Shown here piece after piece: positions 16,639 through 24,697 of a stretch of 38,255 nucleotides of DNA (position 1 is the first letter of the stretch; every line of letters begins with the position of its first letter). Origin of the DNA: Gemmatimonadota bacterium (lineage in GTDB: Bacteria; Gemmatimonadota; Gemmatimonadetes; Gemmatimonadales; GWC2-71-9). The translations under genes were made by a program, and so were the position numbers. The DNA is taken from NCBI GenBank assembly GCA_022566515.1, contig JADFIT010000013.1, forward strand, positions 1 through 38,255. The letters are read 5' to 3'. The notes under the pieces were generated by a model. That model was not told the origin of the DNA and did not search any database. It saw only the letters and a list, made by a program, of their open reading frames with translations.

Positions 16639-17292
16639 ATGAAAAACTTGCCGCTCCTAATTGTGCTCACGATCACAGTCGCCACGCGCGCTGTAGCACA
16701 GGAGCAGCTTGTTGCCACAGTTAGTAACGATGTCTCAGTCGCGCCAAGCCATACCCTGCGACTAGAGATTGCCCCCCACATCTTCGACGAACTCGACGCG
16801 TTGGCGGATACACTTCACGTGGAGACAGTTCGCTGCCTCATCGGCACCGTGAACGGCAACCGCGCCGCGATCGATCTCGCGTGGCAACCGCCCATCCGAT
16901 TCAGCGAGTCCACCAGGGTCGGGTACCGGTCGTGCCCCAGAGCCACAATCGCCCTCTGGCACAATCACCCAGAGTTATCGGGCGTCGACGCCGAATACGC
17001 CTGTTACCTCTCGCACATCGACCTTCAGGAAGCGAGTAACCCCTTGGCGCCGATCGTCCAGATCGTTCAAGTCAACTCCCGAGTGGCTTGCTGGTGGAGC
17101 AAGCGCCAGGTGTTACGGGCCGTGGGCCAGCCTATCCTGTGGCCTCTCGAGACGCAGCGTCGGGGTGTACACGTAACCCTGACCGACGCCTGCAACCGGT
17201 GGGTGGCGCTGCCGCCTTGCATCCTGGATCGACGCCTCATTGCACACGGCATGATTGGCGCTGTCCGTGCTCAACAAAATCGATATCGATAG
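16639..17292 (+). CDS. Secreted JAMM/MPN-like putative metalloprotease
   Basis: A 217-residue protein with a clear signal peptide (MKNLPLLIVL, then a probable cut after AVA at 20), so it is exported. The mature part carries JAMM-type metal-site elements in order: Glu62 in ETVRCLIGTVNG, HNHP (His108, His110), and CYLSHID with Ser125 and Asp128. In JAMM/MPN+ proteases the two histidines and the Asp bind zinc and the Glu activates water. The gap between the second His and the Asp is 18 residues, seven more than the common H-x-H-x10-D spacing, which indicates an inserted loop. Several cysteines (66, 99, 122, 151, 185, 194) could form disulfides outside the cytoplasm. Substrate is unknown. The 203 bases upstream hold a TAGAAT that could be a -10 box. 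The gene is convergent with the 61-residue gene. Confidence 0.65.
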   Translation: MKNLPLLIVLTITVATRAVAQEQLVATVSNDVSVAPSHTLRLEIAPHIFDELDALADTLHVETVRCLIGTVNGNRAAIDLAWQPPIRFSESTRVGYRSCPRATIALWHNHPELSGVDAEYACYLSHIDLQEASNPLAPIVQIVQVNSRVACWWSKRQVLRAVGQPILWPLETQRRGVHVTLTDACNRWVALPPCILDRRLIAHGMIGAVRAQQNRYR

Positions 17293-17338
17293 CTAGTACT
17301 GAATGGCGTGACCGGGTAAGATCGCCCAGCGCCGGGCC

Positions 17339-17366
17339 TCCGTCCTTCCGTCCTTCCGTCCTTCCG
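17339..17366 (-). repeat. Tandem octamer repeat ACGGAAGG (about 3.5 copies)
   Basis: Read on the minus strand, CGGAAGG followed by further ACGGAAGG units begins directly after the TAG stop codon (17369-17367) of the 61-residue gene. A related array, ACGGAANG, directly follows the stop codon of the leucine-dehydrogenase-like gene at 34964. Confidence 0.8.
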
Positions 17367-17552
17367 CTACCCGCAGTGCCGGCACCGCACGTACTTGAAA
17401 ATCTGGTCCCGATCTCCCTCCTGCATGGCGTAGGTTACCAGGACGCGTAGCACCTTTTGCTCGTCCTGTAGCTTGTATGTTGCGGCCATTTCTTGGAGAA
17501 ATTTGCGGTGTTCGGCGTACAAAGCGGATTGTTCCGTGGTGCTGTCGCTCAT
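17367..17552 (-). CDS. Small protein with C-terminal CxxC tail (unknown)
   Basis: A 61-residue, mostly helical-looking cytoplasmic protein that I do not recognise. It starts MSDSTTEQS, has a charged amphipathic middle (EHRKFLQEM, LQDEQKVLRVLV), and ends IFKYVRCRHCG, which puts a CxxC pair at the very end. Two cysteines alone would need a partner or a dimer to hold a metal. The ATG has GGGGA about eight bases upstream. It is convergent with the JAMM-like gene, and an octamer repeat follows its stop codon. A longer frame from 17604 in another phase is less convincing. Confidence 0.6.
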   Translation of the reverse strand: MSDSTTEQSALYAEHRKFLQEMAATYKLQDEQKVLRVLVTYAMQEGDRDQIFKYVRCRHCG

Positions 17553-17781
17553 TTGGTCTTCCCCGGATGCTGATTGGGAGACATCCTATCTCCTCGGGCC
17601 CCACCGCGCAACGCTCGAACGACCGGAGACGTATCGTGCAGAGACGCCATAGGGCCGCAGATACGGCGGATTGTTGCGAATCATCACGGATCCGGCAAAT
17701 TAGCGCCGCGGATACCAGGAGGCAGAATTGCAGCGTGAGGTATCAGAAGGCAGTGACAAGCAGCGGGAGGCATGCCGAAGC

Positions 17782-19833
17782 ATGAGGTTTTCTCTCATTG
17801 TATTGGCGGTCCTCGCGATGCCGGGTGCCGCGGAGGGTCAGCGCAGCACGGCTGCCGATTCGACCCAGGATTCAACCGTCGTCCTCCGCCCGATCGAGAT
17901 CTCGGTTACGAGGCAGACGATCTCGTTGTACAAGATTCCGTTTGCGGTGAGCACATTGGATCGCGATGAGCTTCTGCGCGGCCGGGCTACCCTCGGTCTG
18001 GACGAAGCTTTGGCACAGGTGCCCGGTTTGTTCGTGGCAAATCGGTATAACCCGTCCCTCGGCCAGCGGATTTCGATTCGCGGGTTTGGTTCACGTTCCG
18101 CGTTTGGCGCGCGCGGCGTCAAGATCCTGCTCGATGGAATACCCCAGACTCTGCCCGACGGGCAGAGCCAGCTCACCAACGTGGAGATCGCCTCGTTGGG
18201 CTCCATCGAAGTGTTGCGCGGCTCTTCGTCCAGCTTGTACGGCAATGCCTCCGGCGGGGTGATCTCGCTGCGTACCGCCAGCCCTTCTCTCATCAAACGG
18301 GAAGCCTCAGCCAGGACGGTGGCTGGCGCCTACGGGTTGGTAAAGCTTCAGGGCCGCGTGTCCACGCCTGCCGGAAAAGGAACCATCGCCATCAACGGTG
18401 CCCGCACCACCTCAGACGGTTTTCGCGAGCACAGCGCTGCGGAGATCAACAACGTCAGTATTCGAGTGGAGCAGGAGTTGGCACCCGGCACGACACTCTT
18501 GATGACCGTCCACCTGGCGGACAACCCCATGCTCGACAACCCGGGGTCACTGAATCAAACCGAGGTCGATTCAGTTCCGTCTAATGCCAACCCGCGCAAC
18601 GTGGATGCCAACGCCGGCAAATCGGTCACCCAGGGGCAGCTAGGTGTCAATCTCAAGAAGCGGTTCGATGGTGGAGGCTCCGTTAGCATTACGGGGTTCG
18701 GTCTCTTCCGCGATCTCGACAATCCGCTGTCCTTTAGGTTCATACAGATCGATCGCCGTGCTTACGGTGTCCGGGCGTTGGCGGAGATCCCCTTGACAGT
18801 CGGATCGACACGCCCGCGATGGTTAGTGGGAGTGGACCTGCAAAGGCAGCGGGACGATCGGGTGGAGCGCAGCCCAGACCTTGCGACTGTGACCCGAGAT
18901 CAACTGGAGCGGGTCACGGAGATCGGGCCGTTTACCCAGCTGGGATTTGATCTCGGAGAGCGGGTTTCAGGGACGCTCGGGGTGCGCTACGATCGCGTGT
19001 CGTTTACGGCAGATGATCGTTTGCTGGTCGATGGAGACGATTCCGGTGACCGTGTGATGTCCTCGACGTCTGCATCGCTGGGTTTCGTGTGGCGGCTGCG
19101 CGACGCGTTCCAGCCTTATGCCAATGTCAGCTCGTCGTTCGAGACACCGACCACCACAGAACTCTCCAACCGGCCGTCGGGCGCCGGCGGGTTCAACGAA
19201 GATCTCGAGCCGCAGCGTGCGGTGAACTTCGAGGTAGGTGTCCGAGGTGGCGGGGGCCTGTTTACCTATTCCGCAAGCGCCTTCCACGTCAATGTGAAAG
19301 ACGCGTTGATACCGTTCGAAGTTCCTTCCGTGCCCTCCAGGCGGTTTTTCAGAAATGCCGGTAAGACAAGACATCGGGGGTTGGAACTCGCCGCCACCGT
19401 TCGGCCGATTGATCTGTTGACGGTTGTAACTGCCTACACGTTGGCGGATTACGAGTTCAAGGACTTTCGAACAGCTGACGGGAACTTCGACGGTAACGAT
19501 ATTCCCGGAGTCCCCGGCCACAGGTTTTACGGTTCTGTTCGAGTCACGATGCAGTCGGGGTTGTGGTTTGCTACTGACTACAACGTGGCGTCTTCATACT
19601 ATGTCGACGACGCGAACACGGCTGAAAACAAGGGCTGGTTCACGGCCGACCTGCGCGGCGGATGGGAGGGTGTGGTCGCCGGTTGGCGGCTGGCGCCGTT
19701 CGTCGGGGTGTTGAACGCTTTCAACAAACGGTATGTGGGTTCCATCACCGTGAACGCGGGCTTCGGCCGTTTCTTCGAGCCGGCGCCGCCTCGGAACGTC
19801 TATCTGGGGCTAGAGATATCGCCGAGCCTCTGA
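17782..19833 (+). CDS. TonB-dependent outer-membrane receptor
   Basis: A protein of about 683 residues that imports a ligand, often a metal chelate, across the outer membrane using TonB energy. A signal peptide (MRFSLIVLAVLAMPGAAEG) precedes a plug domain with IEISVTRQ (a possible TonB-box region), RISIRGFGSRSAFGARG, LLDGIPQTLPDGQSQ and IEVLRGSSSSLYGNASGGVI. The GARGVKILLDGIP pattern resembles FecA-like siderophore receptors, but the ligand is not determinable. The remainder is a typical 22-strand barrel with alternating aromatic strands. The last residue is Leu, not the usual aromatic. Two starts compete: this ATG, which begins a clean signal peptide, and an upstream TTG at 17728 with a perfect AGGAGG five bases before it. 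The latter would put 18 charged residues ahead of the signal peptide. It ends two bases from convergent purH. Confidence 0.9.
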   Translation: MRFSLIVLAVLAMPGAAEGQRSTAADSTQDSTVVLRPIEISVTRQTISLYKIPFAVSTLDRDELLRGRATLGLDEALAQVPGLFVANRYNPSLGQRISIRGFGSRSAFGARGVKILLDGIPQTLPDGQSQLTNVEIASLGSIEVLRGSSSSLYGNASGGVISLRTASPSLIKREASARTVAGAYGLVKLQGRVSTPAGKGTIAINGARTTSDGFREHSAAEINNVSIRVEQELAPGTTLLMTVHLADNPMLDNPGSLNQTEVDSVPSNANPRNVDANAGKSVTQGQLGVNLKKRFDGGGSVSITGFGLFRDLDNPLSFRFIQIDRRAYGVRALAEIPLTVGSTRPRWLVGVDLQRQRDDRVERSPDLATVTRDQLERVTEIGPFTQLGFDLGERVSGTLGVRYDRVSFTADDRLLVDGDDSGDRVMSSTSASLGFVWRLRDAFQPYANVSSSFETPTTTELSNRPSGAGGFNEDLEPQRAVNFEVGVRGGGGLFTYSASAFHVNVKDALIPFEVPSVPSRRFFRNAGKTRHRGLELAATVRPIDLLTVVTAYTLADYEFKDFRTADGNFDGNDIPGVPGHRFYGSVRVTMQSGLWFATDYNVASSYYVDDANTAENKGWFTADLRGGWEGVVAGWRLAPFVGVLNAFNKRYVGSITVNAGFGRFFEPAPPRNVYLGLEISPSL

Positions 19834-19835
19834 GG

Positions 19836-21383
19836 CTAATGCCTGAACTGCCTGTGCCCGGTCAACACCATCGCCAAATTGTGCTCGTCGGCGGCGGCGA
19901 TCACCTCTTCATCCCGCTTCGACCCGCCCGGCTGGGCGATCGCCGTCACACCCGCCTTGGCGGCTTCCTCGACTCCGTCGGCGAACGGGAAGAACGCATC
20001 CGATGCCAGCACCGAGCCCCTCGGGTCGTGTCCTTCCTTTCTCGCCTTGTGGACGGCGAGGAAAGATGCATCCACTCGGCTCATCTGACCCGCACCGATG
20101 CCTATTGCCGCTTCGTTCTTCGCCAGCAGGATCGCGTTTGATTTTACGCTGGCTACGGCTGTCCAGGCGAAATAGAGGTCGCGCCATTCGTCGCTCGTGG
20201 GTTCTCGTTTGGTCGCGACCTTCCAGCTGGATTGGTCGTGGTGGAAACTGAACCGTTGCTGGGCCAGAAAGCCGCCACGCACCCTCTTGAAATCCAGCAC
20301 TGCGGAGTCTCCCGCTGCCACGGGCTGCATCTCGACGACTCGCAGATTCTTCTTGCGCCGGAATACTTCGACCGCGTCGTCGCGGAACCGCGGCGCGACT
20401 ACTACTTCAACGAAGAGATCGGCCATCGCCTCTGCAGTCTTGCCGTCGACGACGGTGTTGAAGGCGACCACCGAGCCGAACGCCGAGGTAGGGTCGGTAG
20501 CGAGGGCGCGCCGGTACGCTTCTTCCGCTGTCGTGCCGAGTGCGAGCCCACAGGGAGTGGTGTGTTTGATGACGGCACACGCAACCCGGTCACTCCACCC
20601 CGAGACCGCGAGCATGGCTCCGTCGATATCGATCAGGTTGTTGAAGGACAGTTCCTTGCCGTGCTGCTGCCACATCTCGCCCACTCCCTCCGGCTCACCA
20701 GTGGTGTACAGCGCTGCCGCTTGGTGGGGGTTTTCTCCGTAACGCAATGTTTGAGTGCGGGTCAGGGTGAGATTGACGAATGGCGGCAGTGCCGATTCCG
20801 GTTTGGTCAAGTACGCGGCGATCGCCGCATCGTATGCCGACGTGTGCACGAATACTTTCGACGCGAGTTCGCGTCTCAGTGCATCGTCGACAGCATCTTC
20901 GCGAAGCGCGCGGAGTATTCGCTCGTAATCTGCAGGATCAACCAACGGTAGGACTGCAGAGTGGTTCTTTGCGGCCGAGCGCAGCATCGAGGGGCCGCCA
21001 ATATCGATCTGCTCGATCGCGTCCTCAAAGAGCACGTTGGGATCGTCGATGGTCTCACGGAACGGATAGAGATTGACGGCTACCAGGTCGATCGGGACGA
21101 TGCCGTGTTCCTGAAGCGCCTCCATGTGGGGGGGCAGGTCGCGCCGGGCGAGGAGTCCGCCGTGAATCGCCGGATGCAGCGTCTTTACCCGTCCGTCCAA
21201 CATCTCCGGAAAACCGGTGATTTCTTCGACCCTTGTTACCGTCAGGCCCGCCTCTTCGAGGGCTCGCGCCGTGCCGCCCGTAGACACGATCTCCCATCCG
21301 AGTTGGGACAACCCTTCGGCCAATTTTTGGATTCCCTGTTTGTTGGATACAGAAATCAATGCGCGCGCCACGTGTCCCCCCAC
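19836..21383 (-). CDS. purH: Bifunctional AICAR formyltransferase / IMP cyclohydrolase
   Basis: Catalyses the last two steps of IMP synthesis: 10-formyltetrahydrofolate-dependent formylation of AICAR, then ring closure. At 515 residues it is the normal size. The N-terminal IMP cyclohydrolase (MGS-like) domain shows [24 protein letters not shown] and [16 protein letters not shown]. The C-terminal transformylase shows [24 protein letters not shown] (the catalytic Lys-His pair) and [15 protein letters not shown]. It is the last gene of the packed minus-strand run and starts 13 bases after purN. It is convergent with the TonB-dependent receptor gene. Confidence 0.95.
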   Translation of the reverse strand: MGGHVARALISVSNKQGIQKLAEGLSQLGWEIVSTGGTARALEEAGLTVTRVEEITGFPEMLDGRVKTLHPAIHGGLLARRDLPPHMEALQEHGIVPIDLVAVNLYPFRETIDDPNVLFEDAIEQIDIGGPSMLRSAAKNHSAVLPLVDPADYERILRALREDAVDDALRRELASKVFVHTSAYDAAIAAYLTKPESALPPFVNLTLTRTQTLRYGENPHQAAALYTTGEPEGVGEMWQQHGKELSFNNLIDIDGAMLAVSGWSDRVACAVIKHTTPCGLALGTTAEEAYRRALATDPTSAFGSVVAFNTVVDGKTAEAMADLFVEVVVAPRFRDDAVEVFRRKKNLRVVEMQPVAAGDSAVLDFKRVRGGFLAQQRFSFHHDQSSWKVATKREPTSDEWRDLYFAWTAVASVKSNAILLAKNEAAIGIGAGQMSRVDASFLAVHKARKEGHDPRGSVLASDAFFPFADGVEEAAKAGVTAIAQPGGSKRDEEVIAAADEHNLAMVLTGHRQFRH

Positions 21384-21396
21384 TTTGTCGTTAGGC

Positions 21397-22038
21397 TCAT
21401 GTCGAAACGGCCGTGTTGGTCACCGCCGGCGCATCGGCCGCTGAAAACGCGGCTCGAGGAAACGGCAGCCGGACCACTTTTCCGTTGCGGGCCGCGGCCA
21501 GGACCACGGCCGGCAGTAGTTGATGTTCGACTTCGAGCACCCTCGCCGCAAGCGTTTCCGGCGTATCGGCTGCCTTAACCGGCACCGGCCACTGGGCGAC
21601 GATCTTCCCCCGGTCGAACTCCTCATTGACGAGGTGTACTGTCACACCCGACACCGTTGCGCCCGATTCGATGACAGCCCGGTGAACGTGCGCCCCGTAC
21701 ATCCCCTTGCCGCCGAACGCCGGAAGCAGCGCTGGATGGATGTTGATTATCCGTCCCTCGAACGCCCGCACGACTCCCAACGGCACGAGCTTCAGGTACC
21801 CGGCAAGCACTACGAGATCGGTCTCTACGTCTCGCAGCACTTCGACGATAGCGTCGCCGTCGCCGGGATCGGGGATCACATGGGTGGCAACGCCTGCCGT
21901 GCGGGCCCGGTCGAGGGCACCTGCGGCAGGCTCGTCGCTGGCGACGAGCACGACGTGGGCTGCCTCGGGTGGCCGACAGCTGTCGAGCAGAGTCTGTAGG
22001 TTGGTCCCACCGCCCGAAGCGAAGACGGCTACTCGCAC
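21397..22038 (-). CDS. purN: Phosphoribosylglycinamide formyltransferase
   Basis: Transfers a formyl group from 10-formyltetrahydrofolate to GAR in purine synthesis. The 213-residue protein opens VAVFASGGGTNLQTLL. It has the conserved NIHPALLPAF block (catalytic Asn and His) and the VNEEFDRGKIVAQ block with the catalytic Asp. The KGMYG variant after the HPALLP block is found in some phyla in place of the commoner form. Its start overlaps the end of selA by 10 bases, and purH follows. Together with purH it forms the purine part of the valS-selA-purNH unit. Confidence 0.93.
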   Translation of the reverse strand: MRVAVFASGGGTNLQTLLDSCRPPEAAHVVLVASDEPAAGALDRARTAGVATHVIPDPGDGDAIVEVLRDVETDLVVLAGYLKLVPLGVVRAFEGRIINIHPALLPAFGGKGMYGAHVHRAVIESGATVSGVTVHLVNEEFDRGKIVAQWPVPVKAADTPETLAARVLEVEHQLLPAVVLAAARNGKVVRLPFPRAAFSAADAPAVTNTAVST

Positions 22039-23387
22039 GGGTGACGTCTCACTCTCCTCGCCGCAGCCACGGCGCTCACCACGTGCTCGTCCTCTCCATC
22101 CCGCACGGTTCTGGGGTCGAGCAACACCCGACCCTTGTCCGCCCGGGCGATCACCGGTGGGTCATGTTGACGCAGTGCGGCGAGGAATGCATCCGGATGC
22201 TCGGTGGGGAAGGCCACCAGTGTCGTGGGAAGATCGGCGTCTGGAAACGATCCTCCGCCCACCGACGATGAGCCTGGTTCGGTCGTGGCGCCGTCGATCC
22301 GCTGGGCGATTGCAGCGGCCTGGCGTGCCAAAGTGTCCTGCCGAGCCGTGAGCATGGCCAAGGTGGGAATCTGGGTGAGGGCGGACACTCGGTCCTGGTA
22401 CAACCGCAATGTTGCTTCCAGCGCGGCGATCACCGTCTTGCCGGGTCTCATGGCCCGGGTGAATGGGTTGATCGCGGCTTCCTGTATGACGTCCCGCGGG
22501 CCCACGATGATCCCGGCTTGCGGTCCCCCGAGCAATTTGTCACCCGAAAACACGGCCGTGGCTCCGGTGCTGACCACGTCCCTTACCAACGGCTCATCCG
22601 TCAGCCCGTATTCGGTGAGATCCAGCAACAACCCGCTTCCGACGTCATGAATGACGTGAATGCTCCGGGGTGTCATCGTCTCGACAAGCTCTCCCGTCTC
22701 CACGTCGGTGACGAAACCTGACAATCGGAAGTTGGATCGGTGCACCTTCAACGCGCACTTGGTTCGGGGGCTGATGGCGGCAACGTAGTCTCTGAGCTTG
22801 GTACGGTTGGTTGTCCCCACCTCAATGAGTATCGTTCCGCTCTTCTCGAGAATGGTCGGGATGCGAAACGAGCCGCCGATCTCCACGAGTTCTCCTCGAG
22901 AGACGATCGTTTCGCCTCCCGCCGCGACGGCATTCAGGACGAGTACCATGGCTGCTGCGGCGTTGGTCACGACGAGAGCGTCTTCTGCGCCGGTGATCTC
23001 GGTGAGTAGATCGCGGACGTGTGTCTGGCGAGAGCCGCGTTCGCCGGTGTTCACGTCGTACTCCAACGTGTTGTAGCCCGCTGTGCTCACGATCGCTTGG
23101 CAGGCAACCTCAGCCAGCGGGGCACGGCCCAGATTGGTGTGGAGAATTACGCCGGTGGCGTTGACCACGGGCACGAGAGAGGGTCGCTGCCTCGCCTCCA
23201 ACGCTCGCTTCACAGCCGGCACCCAGCCCTCCTTGGGCGGCTTGCCGTCTCGGCTCCGGGCGGCGTCCAGGGTTTTCCTGATGGCGTTGACCACGAGTTC
23301 CCGCGGAGCCTGGTCGGTCAGGCCCTCTCGTTCGGCGTCTGCCAGCAGCTTGTGAACGGCCGGTAGGCCGGTGCGTGCGTCTGTCAC
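22029..23387 (-). CDS. selA: L-seryl-tRNA(Sec) selenium transferase
   Basis: A PLP enzyme that converts Ser-tRNA(Sec) to Sec-tRNA(Sec) using selenophosphate. At 452 residues it is close to the usual length. Family motifs: RPSLVPVVNATGVILHTNLGRAP, ERGSRQTHV, NAAAAMVLVLNA, VGTTNRTKL, KVHRSNFRLSGF, HDVGSGLL and FSGDKLLGGPQAG, with Lys284 as the PLP lysine. The start is set at the GTG at 23387-23385, which overlaps the upstream stop codon (GTGA). A longer frame to 23480 would intrude into the lipoprotein gene. selB, selC and selD are not in the window. The gene implies that this organism makes selenoproteins, unless it is a remnant of a lost pathway. Confidence 0.93.
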   Translation of the reverse strand: MTDARTGLPAVHKLLADAEREGLTDQAPRELVVNAIRKTLDAARSRDGKPPKEGWVPAVKRALEARQRPSLVPVVNATGVILHTNLGRAPLAEVACQAIVSTAGYNTLEYDVNTGERGSRQTHVRDLLTEITGAEDALVVTNAAAAMVLVLNAVAAGGETIVSRGELVEIGGSFRIPTILEKSGTILIEVGTTNRTKLRDYVAAISPRTKCALKVHRSNFRLSGFVTDVETGELVETMTPRSIHVIHDVGSGLLLDLTEYGLTDEPLVRDVVSTGATAVFSGDKLLGGPQAGIIVGPRDVIQEAAINPFTRAMRPGKTVIAALEATLRLYQDRVSALTQIPTLAMLTARQDTLARQAAAIAQRIDGATTEPGSSSVGGGSFPDADLPTTLVAFPTEHPDAFLAALRQHDPPVIARADKGRVLLDPRTVRDGEDEHVVSAVAAARRVRRHPCE

Positions 23388-24697
23388 GTGGAATCCGGTT
23401 CTGCTACGGCTGGGACAGTGAGGAATCTGCCTGATTGGAGCGTGGCTCCCAGGAGATTGGAGACGGTGGCTTCCACCCAATAACGCATTCCCGGCTTGAG
23501 CGGCTCGACGGTGGCGATGACAATCTCCGAGAACAACGTCGGGCGTTGAGCCAGGAGGAGAGCTGTGCGCGCGCTGTCCGCTTCGGCCGCTGCGGCGAGG
23601 GAGTCGGCTGGTACGGCGCCTAGCGTCGTGTCGGCCACGACCGTGTCAGGCGGGGCTGGTGGTGCCGAGTCTATCGGGGCTCCCGCCGAGTCAGGGGCGA
23701 CGCCCAGCGAATCGGCTAGCGCGGCCCGCACCGAGTCCGCCGCCGCCGCGTCCACTGCCGCCGCGGAATCGGCTGCCGCTTGTCGCAGCGAGTCGAATTC
23801 CGCTCGCAGCAGAACCCGGTTCACCGGTACGCGGTTGGAGTCGGGAAGTTCCCACACGGCGAACGCGTCGGCGCCGGGAAGCGTTAGCCCCAACATTTGA
23901 CTGAACTCGATCGCCACGCTCTGGCTGTCGACGAGGATGAGATCGCTTACGCGTGGGCCAACGGTATCATGACGAAACGTCCAGAAATCTCGAGTCAAGA
24001 GAGAGTCCGAGAACACCACCGTAACCGAATCGTAGGGCTCGCGCCTGTCGAGCCGTTGGTTGTTGTTTCCGTCGATGCCGGCTCGTAGCAGGTACGTTCC
24101 CGACGGCAAGAAAAACAGCTCAAACATGCCGAGTGAATCTGTCAAACCGACATAGGTGAGCGAGTCCGGCAAACGGATGGCTTCCACCAGCGCGTTGCGC
24201 GCAATCCGTCCAGCTTCCCAGTCCACTACCGATCCTGTGATGCGGGTATTTGGAATGTCGCCGCCCGTGGAAAACACGATGGTCGTTCTTTCCTCGGTTC
24301 GGTTGTTTTGCAGGTCGGACACGCCCGGCAGCAGGGTGACCTGGTAGACGGCGTTGGAATGCCAACCATCTCGGGGTTTGACGGTGAATCGTCGCCGCTT
24401 CCACGACACGCGAAGCTCGTCATGACGCGGAGAGATGGTCACCAGGCGTTCCAGGCCTCGCTCCGCAATGACCTCGTCGAACTGAAACTCGACGACATCG
24501 TCGAACCCGGTAACGACGGTGCCGGAATCGGGGGTGGCTGAGAGAAGGATCGGTGGGTCGGGATCAAAGGGTGCGCCAGGCGGCGCCTGCATGCTTGCGC
24601 AGGCACCCGCAAGGCCGATGACAGCGCCGCCCAGGAACGGTCCTAGCAGCCGAGTGAGCGCCGCTTGACCGCCAGCGTATCGCGCTGATCCCGCCAC
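23384..24697 (-). CDS. Ig-like-domain lipoprotein (SbsA/Big_5-type)
   Basis: A 437-residue predicted lipoprotein. The N-terminus contains a hydrophobic stretch ending LAGAC (Cys33), a good lipobox. Residues about 45-145 fit an SbsA-type Ig-like domain (PPILLSATPDSGTVVTGFDDVVEFQFDE, later SDLQNNRTEERTTIVFSTGG), followed by a carboxypeptidase-regulatory-like beta segment (ITGSVVDWEAGRIARNALVEA, LPSGTYLLRAGIDGNNNQRLD). Residues about 305-385 are a low-complexity Ala/Asp/Ser/Pro stretch, probably a flexible linker. It is likely anchored at the cell surface or in the periplasm. The GTG start at 24697 lies 55 bases inside the end of valS; a nearer start is possible. Function unknown. Confidence 0.82.
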   Translation of the reverse strand: MAGSARYAGGQAALTRLLGPFLGGAVIGLAGACASMQAPPGAPFDPDPPILLSATPDSGTVVTGFDDVVEFQFDEVIAERGLERLVTISPRHDELRVSWKRRRFTVKPRDGWHSNAVYQVTLLPGVSDLQNNRTEERTTIVFSTGGDIPNTRITGSVVDWEAGRIARNALVEAIRLPDSLTYVGLTDSLGMFELFFLPSGTYLLRAGIDGNNNQRLDRREPYDSVTVVFSDSLLTRDFWTFRHDTVGPRVSDLILVDSQSVAIEFSQMLGLTLPGADAFAVWELPDSNRVPVNRVLLRAEFDSLRQAAADSAAAVDAAAADSVRAALADSLGVAPDSAGAPIDSAPPAPPDTVVADTTLGAVPADSLAAAAEADSARTALLLAQRPTLFSEIVIATVEPLKPGMRYWVEATVSNLLGATLQSGRFLTVPAVAEPDST

